Source: Vacuolonema iberomarrocanum LEGE 07170 (lineage in GTDB: Bacteria > Cyanobacteriota > Cyanobacteriia > Elainellales > Elainellaceae). Taken from it: a stretch of 64,000 nucleotides of DNA. Under the pieces are notes generated by a model. That model saw only the letters and a list, made by a program, of their open reading frames with translations, did no database searches and was not told the DNA's origin. The stretch is from assembly GCA_015207365.1 (NCBI GenBank), contig JADEXA010000032.1, positions 1-64,000 on the forward strand, written 5' to 3'. This document shows, in pieces, positions 33,664 to 41,878 of this stretch (position 1 is its first letter; each line of letters begins with the position of its first letter). Made by a program: the position numbers and the translations under genes.

Positions 33664-34347
33664 TTAATGGTTGGGTTCTCTTTGTAACAACCCATCTTGA
33701 ACATAGATAATGCGATGGGTTTGCGCAGCAATATCAGGCTCATGGGTCACGATAACTACGGTAATTCCCTGGCTGTTGAGTTCGGTGAGGAGGTTCATGA
33801 CTTCGTGAGAGGTATGGGTGTCTAGGGCTCCTGTGGGTTCGTCAGCCAAAACCAAGGCTGGACGATTGACGAGAGCCCGAGCGATCGCCACCCGTTGCTG
33901 CTGTCCGCCAGAAAGTTGGCTAGGTCGGTTGCCCATGCGATCGCCCAATCCCACTCGATCTAATGCGACTTCTGCCTGCTTTCTTCGCTGGCTACGACTG
34001 GCACCGGCATAGACCATCGGCAACATGACATTTTCCAAGGCTGTTGAGCGCGATAGTAAATTGAACTGTTGAAACACAAAACCAATGCGCTGATTGCGAA
34101 TGTAGGCAAGCCCTTCGTCGCTCAGGGTGGTGAGGTTACGCCCTTCGAGAACATAGTGGCCAGCCGATGGGCGATCCAGACAACCGATGATGTTCATCAG
34201 GGTCGATTTCCCTGATCCTGAGGCTCCCATAATTGAGACATAGTCGCCTTCCTCTATCGTCAAATCAATGCCCTTGAGTATCGGTACATCGACTTCGCCC
34301 AAACGGTAGGTTTTGCAGATATCTTCCATCCAAATCATGGTCGGCAT
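33664..34347 (-). CDS. MacB/LolD-type ABC transporter ATPase
   Basis: A 227-residue ATPase. Walker A GASGSGKST, signature LSGGQQQRVAIARAL, Walker B VLADEPTGALD and the H-loop VTHEP are intact. It energises the FtsX-like permease encoded just upstream (12-bp gap) in a MacAB/DevBCA-like three-gene operon with an HlyD-type adaptor. Such complexes drive export of lipids, peptides or drugs through an outer-membrane TolC partner, which is not encoded here. It is a close relative of the ATPase at 44760-45422. Confidence 0.9.
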   Translation of the reverse strand: MPTMIWMEDICKTYRLGEVDVPILKGIDLTIEEGDYVSIMGASGSGKSTLMNIIGCLDRPSAGHYVLEGRNLTTLSDEGLAYIRNQRIGFVFQQFNLLSRSTALENVMLPMVYAGASRSQRRKQAEVALDRVGLGDRMGNRPSQLSGGQQQRVAIARALVNRPALVLADEPTGALDTHTSHEVMNLLTELNSQGITVVIVTHEPDIAAQTHRIIYVQDGLLQREPNH

Positions 34348-34358
34348 AGCGGGTCCTA

Positions 34359-35633
34359 CTAATCACTTCTTAAAGCAATAATCGGGTCCAATTTAGCGGC
34401 GCTGCGGGCGGGAATGACCCCGGCCATGATGCCAATGACAAAGGAAAGCCCCACGCCCAACGCCATGGCCCAGAGGGAAATTACAAAGGGAAAGTCGAAT
34501 AGGGTCGCGGCGATGCGGGCGATCGCCACGCCTAACCCAACCCCCAACCCTCCGCCAGCGGCTGATATTGCGATCGCCTCGGCCAAAAACTGACTTAAAA
34601 TTGCTCGGTTAGTGGCTCCGACCGCCTTACGAACACCAATCTCTCGGGTGCGTTCTACCACCGACACCAGCATGATATTGGCAATGCCAATGCCGCCTAC
34701 AACGAGAGAGATGGCAGCGATCGCAACCACCATAATGGTAAACAGCCCCACTGTGCTGCTGAGCGTTTCAACCAAATCCGCCGCACTTATAATCTGAAAG
34801 TCGTCCTCATCGCCTCGCGAAGGATGAATGTTGTGGCGCACGCGCAGGAGGTTTGTCATTTGAAAGTCAGCCGCTTCCAACTGGGCTTGCTCAGTCACTT
34901 TCACCGAAATACCTTGAACCGCAATCCCGTTCAGTGCATTGTTTCCCACCAATCGAGCTGACATATTCATGAGGGGTACATAAATCTGTTCGTCAGGATT
35001 GTCTCGACCCTGAGCCCCTTTCTCATTGGCAACCCCTAGCACACTGTAGCGTTGCCCCTGAATGCGAATGTCTGCGCCGACGGCCTCACTGCTACCGAAT
35101 AAATCATCTTTCACCGTTGCCCCTAGGATTGCCACAGCCTGGGCGTTTTCGAGCTCTTCCTCGGTGAAAAACCGCCCTGATTGCAATGTAATGCTATTGA
35201 CCGCTGCGTAGTTTGTATCGGTTCCCAAAACCGTGGTGGATGTGTTGTTTTGGGCATACACCACTTGGGCATTTTGCTCCAGATAGGCCGTAACTGTCTC
35301 AGCCACCCGCACCTGGGAGGCGATCGCCTGCGCATCGCTCCAAGTCAGCGTTGTTGCACTTCCACTGCCTTGACTTACATTCCCGCTATTGACCGATCCT
35401 GCCCTCACCCGTAAAATATCTGCGCCTAAGTTCTGCAAATTGGCTTCTGTTGCCGACTGTACACCTTGCCCCACCGAGGTGACAGCAATAACAGCAGTAA
35501 TGCCAATGATCACCCCTAACATGGTCAGGGCTGTTCGTAGTTTGTTGCTCCACAAGGCAGCGATCGCCATTACCAGAATTTCCGCCGTAGAAATGGATGG
35601 CAACTCGAGGGTAGATAGACGTTCTTTCTGCAT
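34359..35633 (-). CDS. MacB-like FtsX-domain permease
   Basis: A 424-residue permease with one N-terminal membrane helix (ALTMLGVIIGITAVIAV), a periplasmic MacB_PCD domain (about 65-280) and a C-terminal FtsX domain of three helices with GIANIMLVSVVERTREIGVRKA. Unlike E. coli MacB, the ATPase is a separate gene, as in DevC-type systems. The start at 35633 was chosen over an ORF extension to 35732 because GGAGGACC precedes it and it lies just after the adaptor stop at 35638. It is paralogous to 43436-44698. Confidence 0.9.
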   Translation of the reverse strand: MQKERLSTLELPSISTAEILVMAIAALWSNKLRTALTMLGVIIGITAVIAVTSVGQGVQSATEANLQNLGADILRVRAGSVNSGNVSQGSGSATTLTWSDAQAIASQVRVAETVTAYLEQNAQVVYAQNNTSTTVLGTDTNYAAVNSITLQSGRFFTEEELENAQAVAILGATVKDDLFGSSEAVGADIRIQGQRYSVLGVANEKGAQGRDNPDEQIYVPLMNMSARLVGNNALNGIAVQGISVKVTEQAQLEAADFQMTNLLRVRHNIHPSRGDEDDFQIISAADLVETLSSTVGLFTIMVVAIAAISLVVGGIGIANIMLVSVVERTREIGVRKAVGATNRAILSQFLAEAIAISAAGGGLGVGLGVAIARIAATLFDFPFVISLWAMALGVGLSFVIGIMAGVIPARSAAKLDPIIALRSD

Positions 35634-35637
35634 GGCC

Positions 35638-37038
35638 TTAACCACCGGGAGGTCCTCCTGGCGCACCCCCACCCGGTAGCAGAGGTGGGCCTCCTCTATT
35701 TCGCCGATTTTCAGGCAACCCCTGAGCGGCACTTAAAACAATCTGCTCATCGCCCTCCAGCCCTGTAATTACCTCCGTTTGATCCTCGACCGTTAATCCC
35801 GTTTCAATCGCTTGAAATCGAGGCATGCCATCCGCTGTCAAGATCAGTACCCCTTCTCCCTGCTCCTCTCGCACAATGGCGACGGTTGGCACCACCAACA
35901 CATTCGTCAGTTCACCGGCTTGAAATTCGATATCGACATTCATCCCAGGGCGAAGCTGCAACTGCGCTTCGTCCGAAAGATTGACCCGCACCTCAAAACT
36001 GGTCACGTTAGAGCTGACCGTGGCCTGCTCCGCAACCTGAGCGACGGTTCCTTCAAATCGCCGATCGGGGTAGGCGTCGGCTTGAATGCTAGCCGATTGA
36101 CCCACTTGGAGCTGCGCGATGTCGGTTTCTGCCACATTGGCAACAACCTGATAGTTAGACGCTAAGGAGAGGATCGAGGAGGAGGACGACGACGATGTTT
36201 CGCTTGCAGCAGTCGAGGGAGAGACAAAATCCCCCGGATCCGCATAGCGCGCCGTCACAGTCCCGCTGAAAGGAGCCCGAATCACAGCATTGTCAATTTG
36301 TGTTTCGATGATGGCCAATGCCCCTTCCGCTTGTGTGACTTCGGCTTCGGCCTGCGCAATTTCTTCCTGACGGCTGCCAGCCTGACTCATATCTAACGCC
36401 TGTTGCGCACTTCTCATCTCAGCCTGAGCCGCGTCGCGGGCGGTTCGGTATGTCGTCATCTCTTGTGCAGAGATAGCCCCCTGGGCATAAAGTGCCTCAT
36501 AGCGGCGCGAGTCTTCTTCGGCCTGGTTTAATCGGGCTTCGGTACTAGCCAGAGTCGCTTCGACCTGGGCAATTTCTTGAGGACGATTACCCGCGATGAG
36601 CAAAGCCAAATTTGCTTGAGCCGACGCCAGTTGCCCTTGCGCTTGGATCAGTTGTCCCTGCCAGTCAGAATCATCCATATAGGCCAAAACCTGGCCTGCT
36701 TCTACAACGTCGCCCTCAACAACAGTCACTTGTTCTAAACGCTCTGAGGTTTTAGGACTGACATTTGTTAGTTGTTCTGGCTCAACCGTTCCATTGGCGG
36801 CAACGGTAATGGGGAGCGTTGCGGTTTCAACATCAATGGTCTGCGTTTGGGCTTGTTCCTGCTGCTGGGGTATCAGGACAAACTGTCGATAGAGCAAATA
36901 ACTGCTGCCTGTGAGGAGTCCGAAAATGAAAAGGCTAACCACACCTTTGGCAACCCGATATTTAGCTGGATGCTTGAAGGCGGTTTTTACTTGTGAAGCG
37001 GAAACTGCCTCAGAGGGTTTGGATAATTGCAAACTCAT
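35638..37038 (-). CDS. HlyD/MacA-family periplasmic adaptor
   Basis: A 466-residue membrane-fusion protein. One N-terminal helix (about 26-45) anchors it. Biotinyl-lipoyl halves flank a long alpha hairpin (about 105-240) rich in AQAE repeats, followed by beta-barrel and membrane-proximal domains. The C-terminus ends in a Gly/Pro-rich tail (GGAPGGPPGG). It would connect the FtsX permease to an outer-membrane channel. The start at 37038 (MSLQLSKP) fits the position of the anchor helix. First gene of the minus-strand export operon; a two-component pair is encoded divergently upstream. Confidence 0.87.
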   Translation of the reverse strand: MSLQLSKPSEAVSASQVKTAFKHPAKYRVAKGVVSLFIFGLLTGSSYLLYRQFVLIPQQQEQAQTQTIDVETATLPITVAANGTVEPEQLTNVSPKTSERLEQVTVVEGDVVEAGQVLAYMDDSDWQGQLIQAQGQLASAQANLALLIAGNRPQEIAQVEATLASTEARLNQAEEDSRRYEALYAQGAISAQEMTTYRTARDAAQAEMRSAQQALDMSQAGSRQEEIAQAEAEVTQAEGALAIIETQIDNAVIRAPFSGTVTARYADPGDFVSPSTAASETSSSSSSSILSLASNYQVVANVAETDIAQLQVGQSASIQADAYPDRRFEGTVAQVAEQATVSSNVTSFEVRVNLSDEAQLQLRPGMNVDIEFQAGELTNVLVVPTVAIVREEQGEGVLILTADGMPRFQAIETGLTVEDQTEVITGLEGDEQIVLSAAQGLPENRRNRGGPPLLPGGGAPGGPPGG

Positions 37039-37369
37039 AGGCCTAGCTCTGATGTCATTTGTGTTGAAAGAAATTACGAAAGAACTAACTGCATTATGTG
37101 TAGAATCGTTGCTGTGTGATCCATCTAGAAATGGCATGAATGAATGCGAACAATGCCATAGCAGCTCTTTTTAGAAGCTGTCAAATGGCTCTCATGGATT
37201 GCATTTCTCATCAAGAAAACTGCATGAGCTGTCGAGTTATAGGATGGCTTGAATGTAGAACAGTCACAGGTGTTTTACATGTGCTAGATGTCTAAATCGA
37301 GATAGCCAAACGTCATGTGCCAAATGGCTAATCTGGTAAGCCCTAGATGGGATGTTAGATTTTACTGTT

Positions 37370-37464
37370 TATAGCGCTATGCGCGTTAGTTAAGTACGGT
37401 TGTGTGGGGCGCGGCGCGCCCCACACAACCGTTGCTGTGCTTAATGCGGTTGCACACCGCTATA
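37370..37464. repeat. Palindromic element C, copy 1
   Basis: Starts TATAGCGCTATGCGCGTTAG and ends GGTTGCACACCGCTATA, 95 bp, with a central perfect palindrome GGTTGTGTGGGGCGCG with its complement. Nearly identical copies are at 39628-39722 (inverted) and 63232-63324. Within the 37143-37501 gap it lies 37 bp before the sensor-kinase start; nothing else in the gap is recognisable. Confidence 0.85.
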
Positions 37465-37501
37465 TTTTTGATAGGGTTAACCTGTGTGCAGGTTTTCTCA
37501 G

Positions 37502-38887
37502 ATGGCTCAAGCATTGAACCTCCTTTATCAGCGTTACCGCTTGATTGCTTTAGCAGTCTATACAGCCGTGCTTTTGGCTGGTCTTATCGACTGGATATAT
37601 GGCGGTATTGGGCCGAGAGCTATCGTAGATGCACCAGAGAATTATCGATTTTTGCTTTTTGTCGTCACATTGCTCACGCTGATCGGACTTGAGTTGTGGG
37701 CTGTAGGGAAAGCTAGCTTTGCAATGCTAAATAGGTTTGAATTTATTCCCTTTTTCGCTCGGATCATTCTATTTATCAGTGCTTGTTTAGTGACTGATTT
37801 GTCCTACTCGAAGATTCTTGTTTTACCTATTCTTTTGTACATCTACTTAGCTGTCAGTAAACGCTTGAGCTATTTCCTCGCCATCTTGGGGGTGGCAACA
37901 CTTTTGGGGATTGAATTAGCGAACGTTAGCGGTATGGGAAGGCCGCCTTTGCCACCCTCCTTGGTCAATGGCATTCCTAATGTTGAATTCCCTAGTGAGA
38001 TTCCTAACAACCGTCCCTTACGCGGCGGCAGGCTGATTGATGAAGGGATGGGTTCGCTGATTACGCTCGTTTTTACGCTGCTATTGGCCCGAGCCATGTC
38101 ACAAGCGATTCAATCACAACAAAAACTTACGGGTTTGTTGGCCTCACTCGAAGCGTCTCACATCCAACTGCAAGGGTATGCGACGCGTGTGGCTGATTTA
38201 GCCGCCACTGAAGAACGGAATCGCTTGGCACGCGACATCCACGACAGTCTGGGTCATCATCTAGCCGCGATTAATATTCAGCTCGAAAAAGCCAACGCCT
38301 ATCGGGAACGCGATCCAAATCGCGCCTATGAAGCGGTCAACCACGCGCAACGGACTGTACAAGAAGCCTTAAAAGATGTCCGAGAGTCGGTCAGTAGTCT
38401 GCGTCAAGATAGTAAGCCTTTCTTATTTCAAGAGGCGCTTAACGACTTACTCCGACGCATGGGCCATAGTGAACTTGAGCTAACCCTGACACAAACACGA
38501 GACAGCTCCCACTACAGCCGACTTAAGTTGATGACCCTATACCGTGTGATTCAAGAAGGACTCACCAATGTGCACAAGCATGCTGGAGCCAACCAAGTGG
38601 CGATCGCACTCAATTTTAGTCCTCAAGCGGTCACTTTGAACTTGACAGACAATGGGTCTGGATTTGATGTGGCTACCTGGAAATCGAGGGGGAATGAACA
38701 AGCAACCCATGGTTTGGTCGGCTTACAGGAACGGTTAAGCTTGGTCGGAGGGACTCTTGACATCACGAGTCGACCCCAAGCAACAACGCTCACAATCAAG
38801 ATTCCTCAAGTCCAGTCTCAAGCCGAGCTTCTGGCGCGTTTAAGCACGGAGTCACTGAACACAGGACAAAAACTAGAGAACCCTTAA
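37502..38887 (+). CDS. NarX/DesK-type sensor histidine kinase
   Basis: A 461-residue membrane kinase. The N-terminal part has about five or six hydrophobic segments (14-200), with a Pro/Arg-rich loop around 150-175. The HisKA_3 phospho-acceptor is H247 in LARDIHDSLGHHL, and the ATPase domain has VIQEGLTNVHKHA, DNGSGFD and THGLVGLQERL. No separate sensor domain is present, so it may sense a membrane state as DesK-type kinases do. The ATG at 37502 is preferred over an in-frame GTG at 37484, although neither has a strong ribosome site. It is followed by its response regulator and bracketed by inverted copies of element C. Confidence 0.85.
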   Translation: MAQALNLLYQRYRLIALAVYTAVLLAGLIDWIYGGIGPRAIVDAPENYRFLLFVVTLLTLIGLELWAVGKASFAMLNRFEFIPFFARIILFISACLVTDLSYSKILVLPILLYIYLAVSKRLSYFLAILGVATLLGIELANVSGMGRPPLPPSLVNGIPNVEFPSEIPNNRPLRGGRLIDEGMGSLITLVFTLLLARAMSQAIQSQQKLTGLLASLEASHIQLQGYATRVADLAATEERNRLARDIHDSLGHHLAAINIQLEKANAYRERDPNRAYEAVNHAQRTVQEALKDVRESVSSLRQDSKPFLFQEALNDLLRRMGHSELELTLTQTRDSSHYSRLKLMTLYRVIQEGLTNVHKHAGANQVAIALNFSPQAVTLNLTDNGSGFDVATWKSRGNEQATHGLVGLQERLSLVGGTLDITSRPQATTLTIKIPQVQSQAELLARLSTESLNTGQKLENP

Positions 38888-38944
38888 TTTTGGTTGCTAG
38901 CAAGGGGTTAATTCCTTGTCCTGCACTTCAACGGAGTTAACAAC

Positions 38945-39595
38945 GTGACGATAAAAATCCGCATTTTACTGGTCGATGATCAATACCTGATTCGAGAAGG
39001 GATTGCCTCTTTGTTGGAGCTTGAAGAGGCGGTTGAGGTGGTTGGTATGGCGGTCAACGGTAAGGATGCGATCGCAAAAGCCCTAGACCTAAAACCGCAT
39101 ATCATTCTCATGGATGTACGCATGCCTGAAATGAATGGGGTGGAAGCAACCGCACAGATTCGGCAAGCTTTACCCACCTGCCAAATCATCATGCTCACCA
39201 CCTTTGATGATGAAGAATTTATTGTTCAGTCTCTCCTCGCCGGTGCTTATGGCTACCTGATGAAAGATATTCCGCCTCAAGATCTGGTTCAAGCTATCAA
39301 GCTTGCCCATGCCGGGGTTTACCAACTGGCACCGGAAGTGGCAGGCAAACTTGTCGGAGCTCTCAAAAGCAAGCAAGAATCTGCAACCAAACCTAAAATT
39401 GAAGTACCACTGACGGCTAGGGAACTGGACGTACTAAAGCTACTCGCCAAAGGCACCACAAACAAAGGCATCGCTCAAGCACTGAATGTGAGTGAGGGAA
39501 CGGTCAAAAATCACGTTTCTAATATTTTGATGCGACTGGATCTAAAAGACCGTACACAGGCGGCCATCTATGCAGTAGAGCACGGTTTGAACTAA
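38945..39595 (+). CDS. NarL/FixJ-type response regulator
   Basis: A 216-residue regulator. Receiver domain with phospho-acceptor D57 (IILMDVRMPEMNG) and lysine in MKDIP. A C-terminal LuxR-type helix-turn-helix has LTARELDVLKLLAKG and the recognition segment VSEGTVKNHVSNIL. The start is GTG behind GGAG. Located 57 bp after the kinase gene, it is its obvious partner. The two flanking MacAB-type operons are candidate targets by position only. Confidence 0.9.
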   Translation: MTIKIRILLVDDQYLIREGIASLLELEEAVEVVGMAVNGKDAIAKALDLKPHIILMDVRMPEMNGVEATAQIRQALPTCQIIMLTTFDDEEFIVQSLLAGAYGYLMKDIPPQDLVQAIKLAHAGVYQLAPEVAGKLVGALKSKQESATKPKIEVPLTARELDVLKLLAKGTTNKGIAQALNVSEGTVKNHVSNILMRLDLKDRTQAAIYAVEHGLN

Positions 39596-39627
39596 AGAAA
39601 ATTTGTCGATTTGTCAGTCATTCGACC

Positions 39628-39722
39628 TATAGCAGTGTGCAACCGCATTAAGCACAGCAACGGTTGTGTGGGGCGCGCCGCGCCCCACACAACCGTACTT
39701 AACTAACGCGCATAGCGCTATA
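39628..39722. repeat. Palindromic element C, copy 2 (inverted)
   Basis: 95 bp, starting TATAGCAGTGTGCAACCGC and ending GCGCATAGCGCTATA, the reverse orientation of copy 1. It begins 33 bp after the response-regulator stop. Copies 1 and 2 thus face each other around the kinase/regulator pair. Confidence 0.85.
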
Positions 39723-39748
39723 TTTGAACGGATTAACTGACAGGCCGC

Positions 39749-39783
39749 GATGAGCTGACTAGATGAGCTGACTAGATGAGCTG
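39749..39783. repeat. 13-bp tandem repeat
   Basis: GATGAGCTGACTA repeated 2.7 times. A short slippage-type repeat in non-coding sequence; no function is apparent. Confidence 0.8.
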
Positions 39784-39856
39784 CTGTTGTTGATTAGCGT
39801 TGTAACGCTTTATTCGTGAGAAGTTGATGCATTATGCGGTGGAACTGGGGAATGCC

Positions 39857-40948
39857 TCAAACAAACACGACCCCAATAGTTGCCGTAGCCATCAACCCCC
39901 AAACGACTTTGTTCCAATCCCATAAGCGTCGCCCGTTGAAGCTAGCAAAGGGGAAAAAGGGCAGAACAATGTCAAAGACAATCAAGGGTTTTCCGAGCCA
40001 AAGCGTGACCTCTAGCCCTGCCATCAACCAAAGCGGGAGGTTACTCAATTGCAATAGTGCCGAGGCGACGGACACAAGTAATAGGACTGGCAAGGTTCCC
40101 GCCAAAGCCACTCGCCCTAGCTTGGGGAGCCACTTGCGATAGCGCCATTGATGGGTTATGGGATACACACTACCGGGGATTGGGTATAGCGCTCCAAATG
40201 CAAGGGCGATGACTGCACTGAGCGGGAATCCTGCCTCCCAAGCTCGAAACCGCACCGCAAGCCCTTGCCTCTGCGCTGCTAGCTTCATTCCCAGGTAACG
40301 CACGCCAAATAGCATCACCAGAACGAGCGGAATAGCAAATTCCATTGCTGGCTCGATCGCCCCAGTCATACCCATTCGCCACAACGCCAAGAACCCAATG
40401 GCAGAATTAGCGGCGATCGCACCCCACCACTGCAAACTGGGGTTATCCGCTTTGGCAGGCGCAGGTCGTGCCCACAGGAAGTAACCCGCCTCCAGGTGAT
40501 GAACAAGCTGTGTCCACACCACAAGGGTCGCCAACCCATAGCGTCGGAACTGCGCTTCGGGTGACAAGATGCCAAATCCCCGCGTGGCAAACAGCTTGCT
40601 CGAGCTGGTATTGAACCCTTCTACACTGACCAGAATCTCATCGCAGCCTTCGCGCTCAAAGAAATCGAATCCGGCCTCAACGAGGCGCTGTCCCAACCCC
40701 AACCCTCGTGCTTCCGGGGCCGTAAACACCCAGCTAATGGAACCAACTTTACGCTGACGGGGAAGCGCAAATAGCTTTAGTACGATCGCCCCGAGCAATT
40801 GACCCGCCTGTGCCGCAATCAGAACATGGGGCGTCCATCCAAAAAAGTATCGCTCGACTAGCGGAAAAGAACGGTGCATCATCGCTTGCACCTGCGATCG
40901 CTCGTCATCCCGTATCGGACGAATGACGACTTCAGAACTCTGACCCAT
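39857..40948 (-). CDS. GNAT domain fused to a multi-helix membrane domain
   Basis: A 363-residue protein. Residues about 6-145 are a GNAT domain with WVFTAPEARGLGLGQRLVEAG as the acetyl-CoA motif and NTSSSKLFATRGFG as motif B. The C-terminal 200 residues form about six membrane segments. That part vaguely resembles site-2 protease (M50) folds: VLPFFPFASFNGRRLWDWNK recalls the NPxPPLDG segment, but with no aspartate there and no HExxH. If related, it would be proteolytically dead. The combination suggests an acetyltransferase acting at the membrane, or a membrane module regulating one. It stands alone; function unknown. Confidence 0.7.
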   Translation of the reverse strand: MGQSSEVVIRPIRDDERSQVQAMMHRSFPLVERYFFGWTPHVLIAAQAGQLLGAIVLKLFALPRQRKVGSISWVFTAPEARGLGLGQRLVEAGFDFFEREGCDEILVSVEGFNTSSSKLFATRGFGILSPEAQFRRYGLATLVVWTQLVHHLEAGYFLWARPAPAKADNPSLQWWGAIAANSAIGFLALWRMGMTGAIEPAMEFAIPLVLVMLFGVRYLGMKLAAQRQGLAVRFRAWEAGFPLSAVIALAFGALYPIPGSVYPITHQWRYRKWLPKLGRVALAGTLPVLLLVSVASALLQLSNLPLWLMAGLEVTLWLGKPLIVFDIVLPFFPFASFNGRRLWDWNKVVWGLMATATIGVVFV

Positions 40949-41104
40949 GGCACGACACCAAACGCATCAAAACTCAGCACATCATACCTGGCTCTGTTCA
41001 TGTGAATGGCAACGGCCATGCTTTAAGCCTTTGAACGAGAAATACAAATTGAAGCTTAAGATGCGGATAGTCTCTTGACGATATGGAAGAATACTGAGTA
41101 CATT

Positions 41105-41126
41105 AATAAGTAACCACTCACTTATT
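41105..41126. promoter_or_regulatory. TetR-type operator before the TetR gene
   Basis: AATAAGT and ACTTATT (7-bp perfect arms, 8-bp spacer) lie 10 bp before the TetR start. The arms match the half-sites of two more operators at 41766-41813, so the repressor probably controls itself and the adjoining exporter. Confidence 0.7.
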
Positions 41127-41136
41127 CTTGCCTGCT

Positions 41137-41739
41137 ATGCCCCGCCGTCCTACCATCAGTAATGAAAAAATTCTGGAGGTTGCACGGCAAGTCTTTTTGG
41201 AGCAGGGGTTTGGTGCCTCCACTCTAGAAATCGCTGAGAAGGCAAATATTTCGGAAGCCTCGATTTTTAAGCGGTTTGGTACCAAGCAAGCCCTGTTTGT
41301 TGCGGCCATGGCAACGGAGAAACCACTATGGATTAAACAGTTAGAACCCCCGACCCCGACCACCGATGTTAAAGCCGCCTTGATCGAGATTTGTGAACCC
41401 ATCCTAGCGTTTTACCAGGAAACTCTAGCGCGGGTCACGATGCTGATGGCTCAGGGCAAAATGCCCATGCCGCCCCCGTTGCCGCCTCCATTTGTCCGAG
41501 ATGCCCATGTGCTGGCCAAGTATCTGGAGCAGGCGATCGCCCTCGGTCATCTGCGTTCTTGCGATAGCCATACCCTGGCTCACATCATTGTGGGTGCGAT
41601 CGTCAATTATGTGATGACCGAAAACGCCGCGAGTAAGTGGCCTGAGAAGGTTCCAGCGTTGATGAGTTCGGCTGAACCCAATCAATTCATTCACGATTTG
41701 ATTGAAACGACATGGGTGGGTGTCGCTCCGCCTTCCTAA
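41137..41739 (+). CDS. TetR-family repressor of the second MacAB-like exporter
   Basis: A 200-residue regulator with the HTH at about 8-55 (FLEQGFGASTLEIAEKANISEASIF as core) and a short TetR ligand domain. The ATG at 41137 (MPRRPT) is chosen over an in-frame TTG at 41128. One dyad lies just before it and two direct-repeat dyads lie between it and the HlyD gene, 140 bp downstream. It is thus very likely the local repressor of the exporter operon, releasing DNA when it binds an exporter substrate. Confidence 0.87.
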   Translation: MPRRPTISNEKILEVARQVFLEQGFGASTLEIAEKANISEASIFKRFGTKQALFVAAMATEKPLWIKQLEPPTPTTDVKAALIEICEPILAFYQETLARVTMLMAQGKMPMPPPLPPPFVRDAHVLAKYLEQAIALGHLRSCDSHTLAHIIVGAIVNYVMTENAASKWPEKVPALMSSAEPNQFIHDLIETTWVGVAPPS

Positions 41740-41765
41740 CGGGTGTGTGCTCTTTTTTTGCTCAA

Positions 41766-41813
41766 TTAATAAGTAAGTACTTACATTGCAAGTTAATAAG
41801 TAAGTGCTTACAT
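41766..41813. promoter_or_regulatory. Two direct-repeat TetR operators before the HlyD gene
   Basis: The 21-base units at 41766-41786 and 41793-41813 share TTAATAAGTAAGT then one differing base (A or G) then CTTACAT. Each is itself a dyad (GTAAGTACTTAC or GTAAGTGCTTAC). Their starts are 27 bp apart, about 2.5 helical turns, so two dimers would bind on roughly opposite faces of the DNA. They lie just before the exporter genes. Confidence 0.75.
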
Positions 41814-41878
41814 CGTAAAACGCTCTGGCTGTTTTCTTGTGCTTCTATCGTTCTCTTGTATTTCTTGGGAGAGTACCT

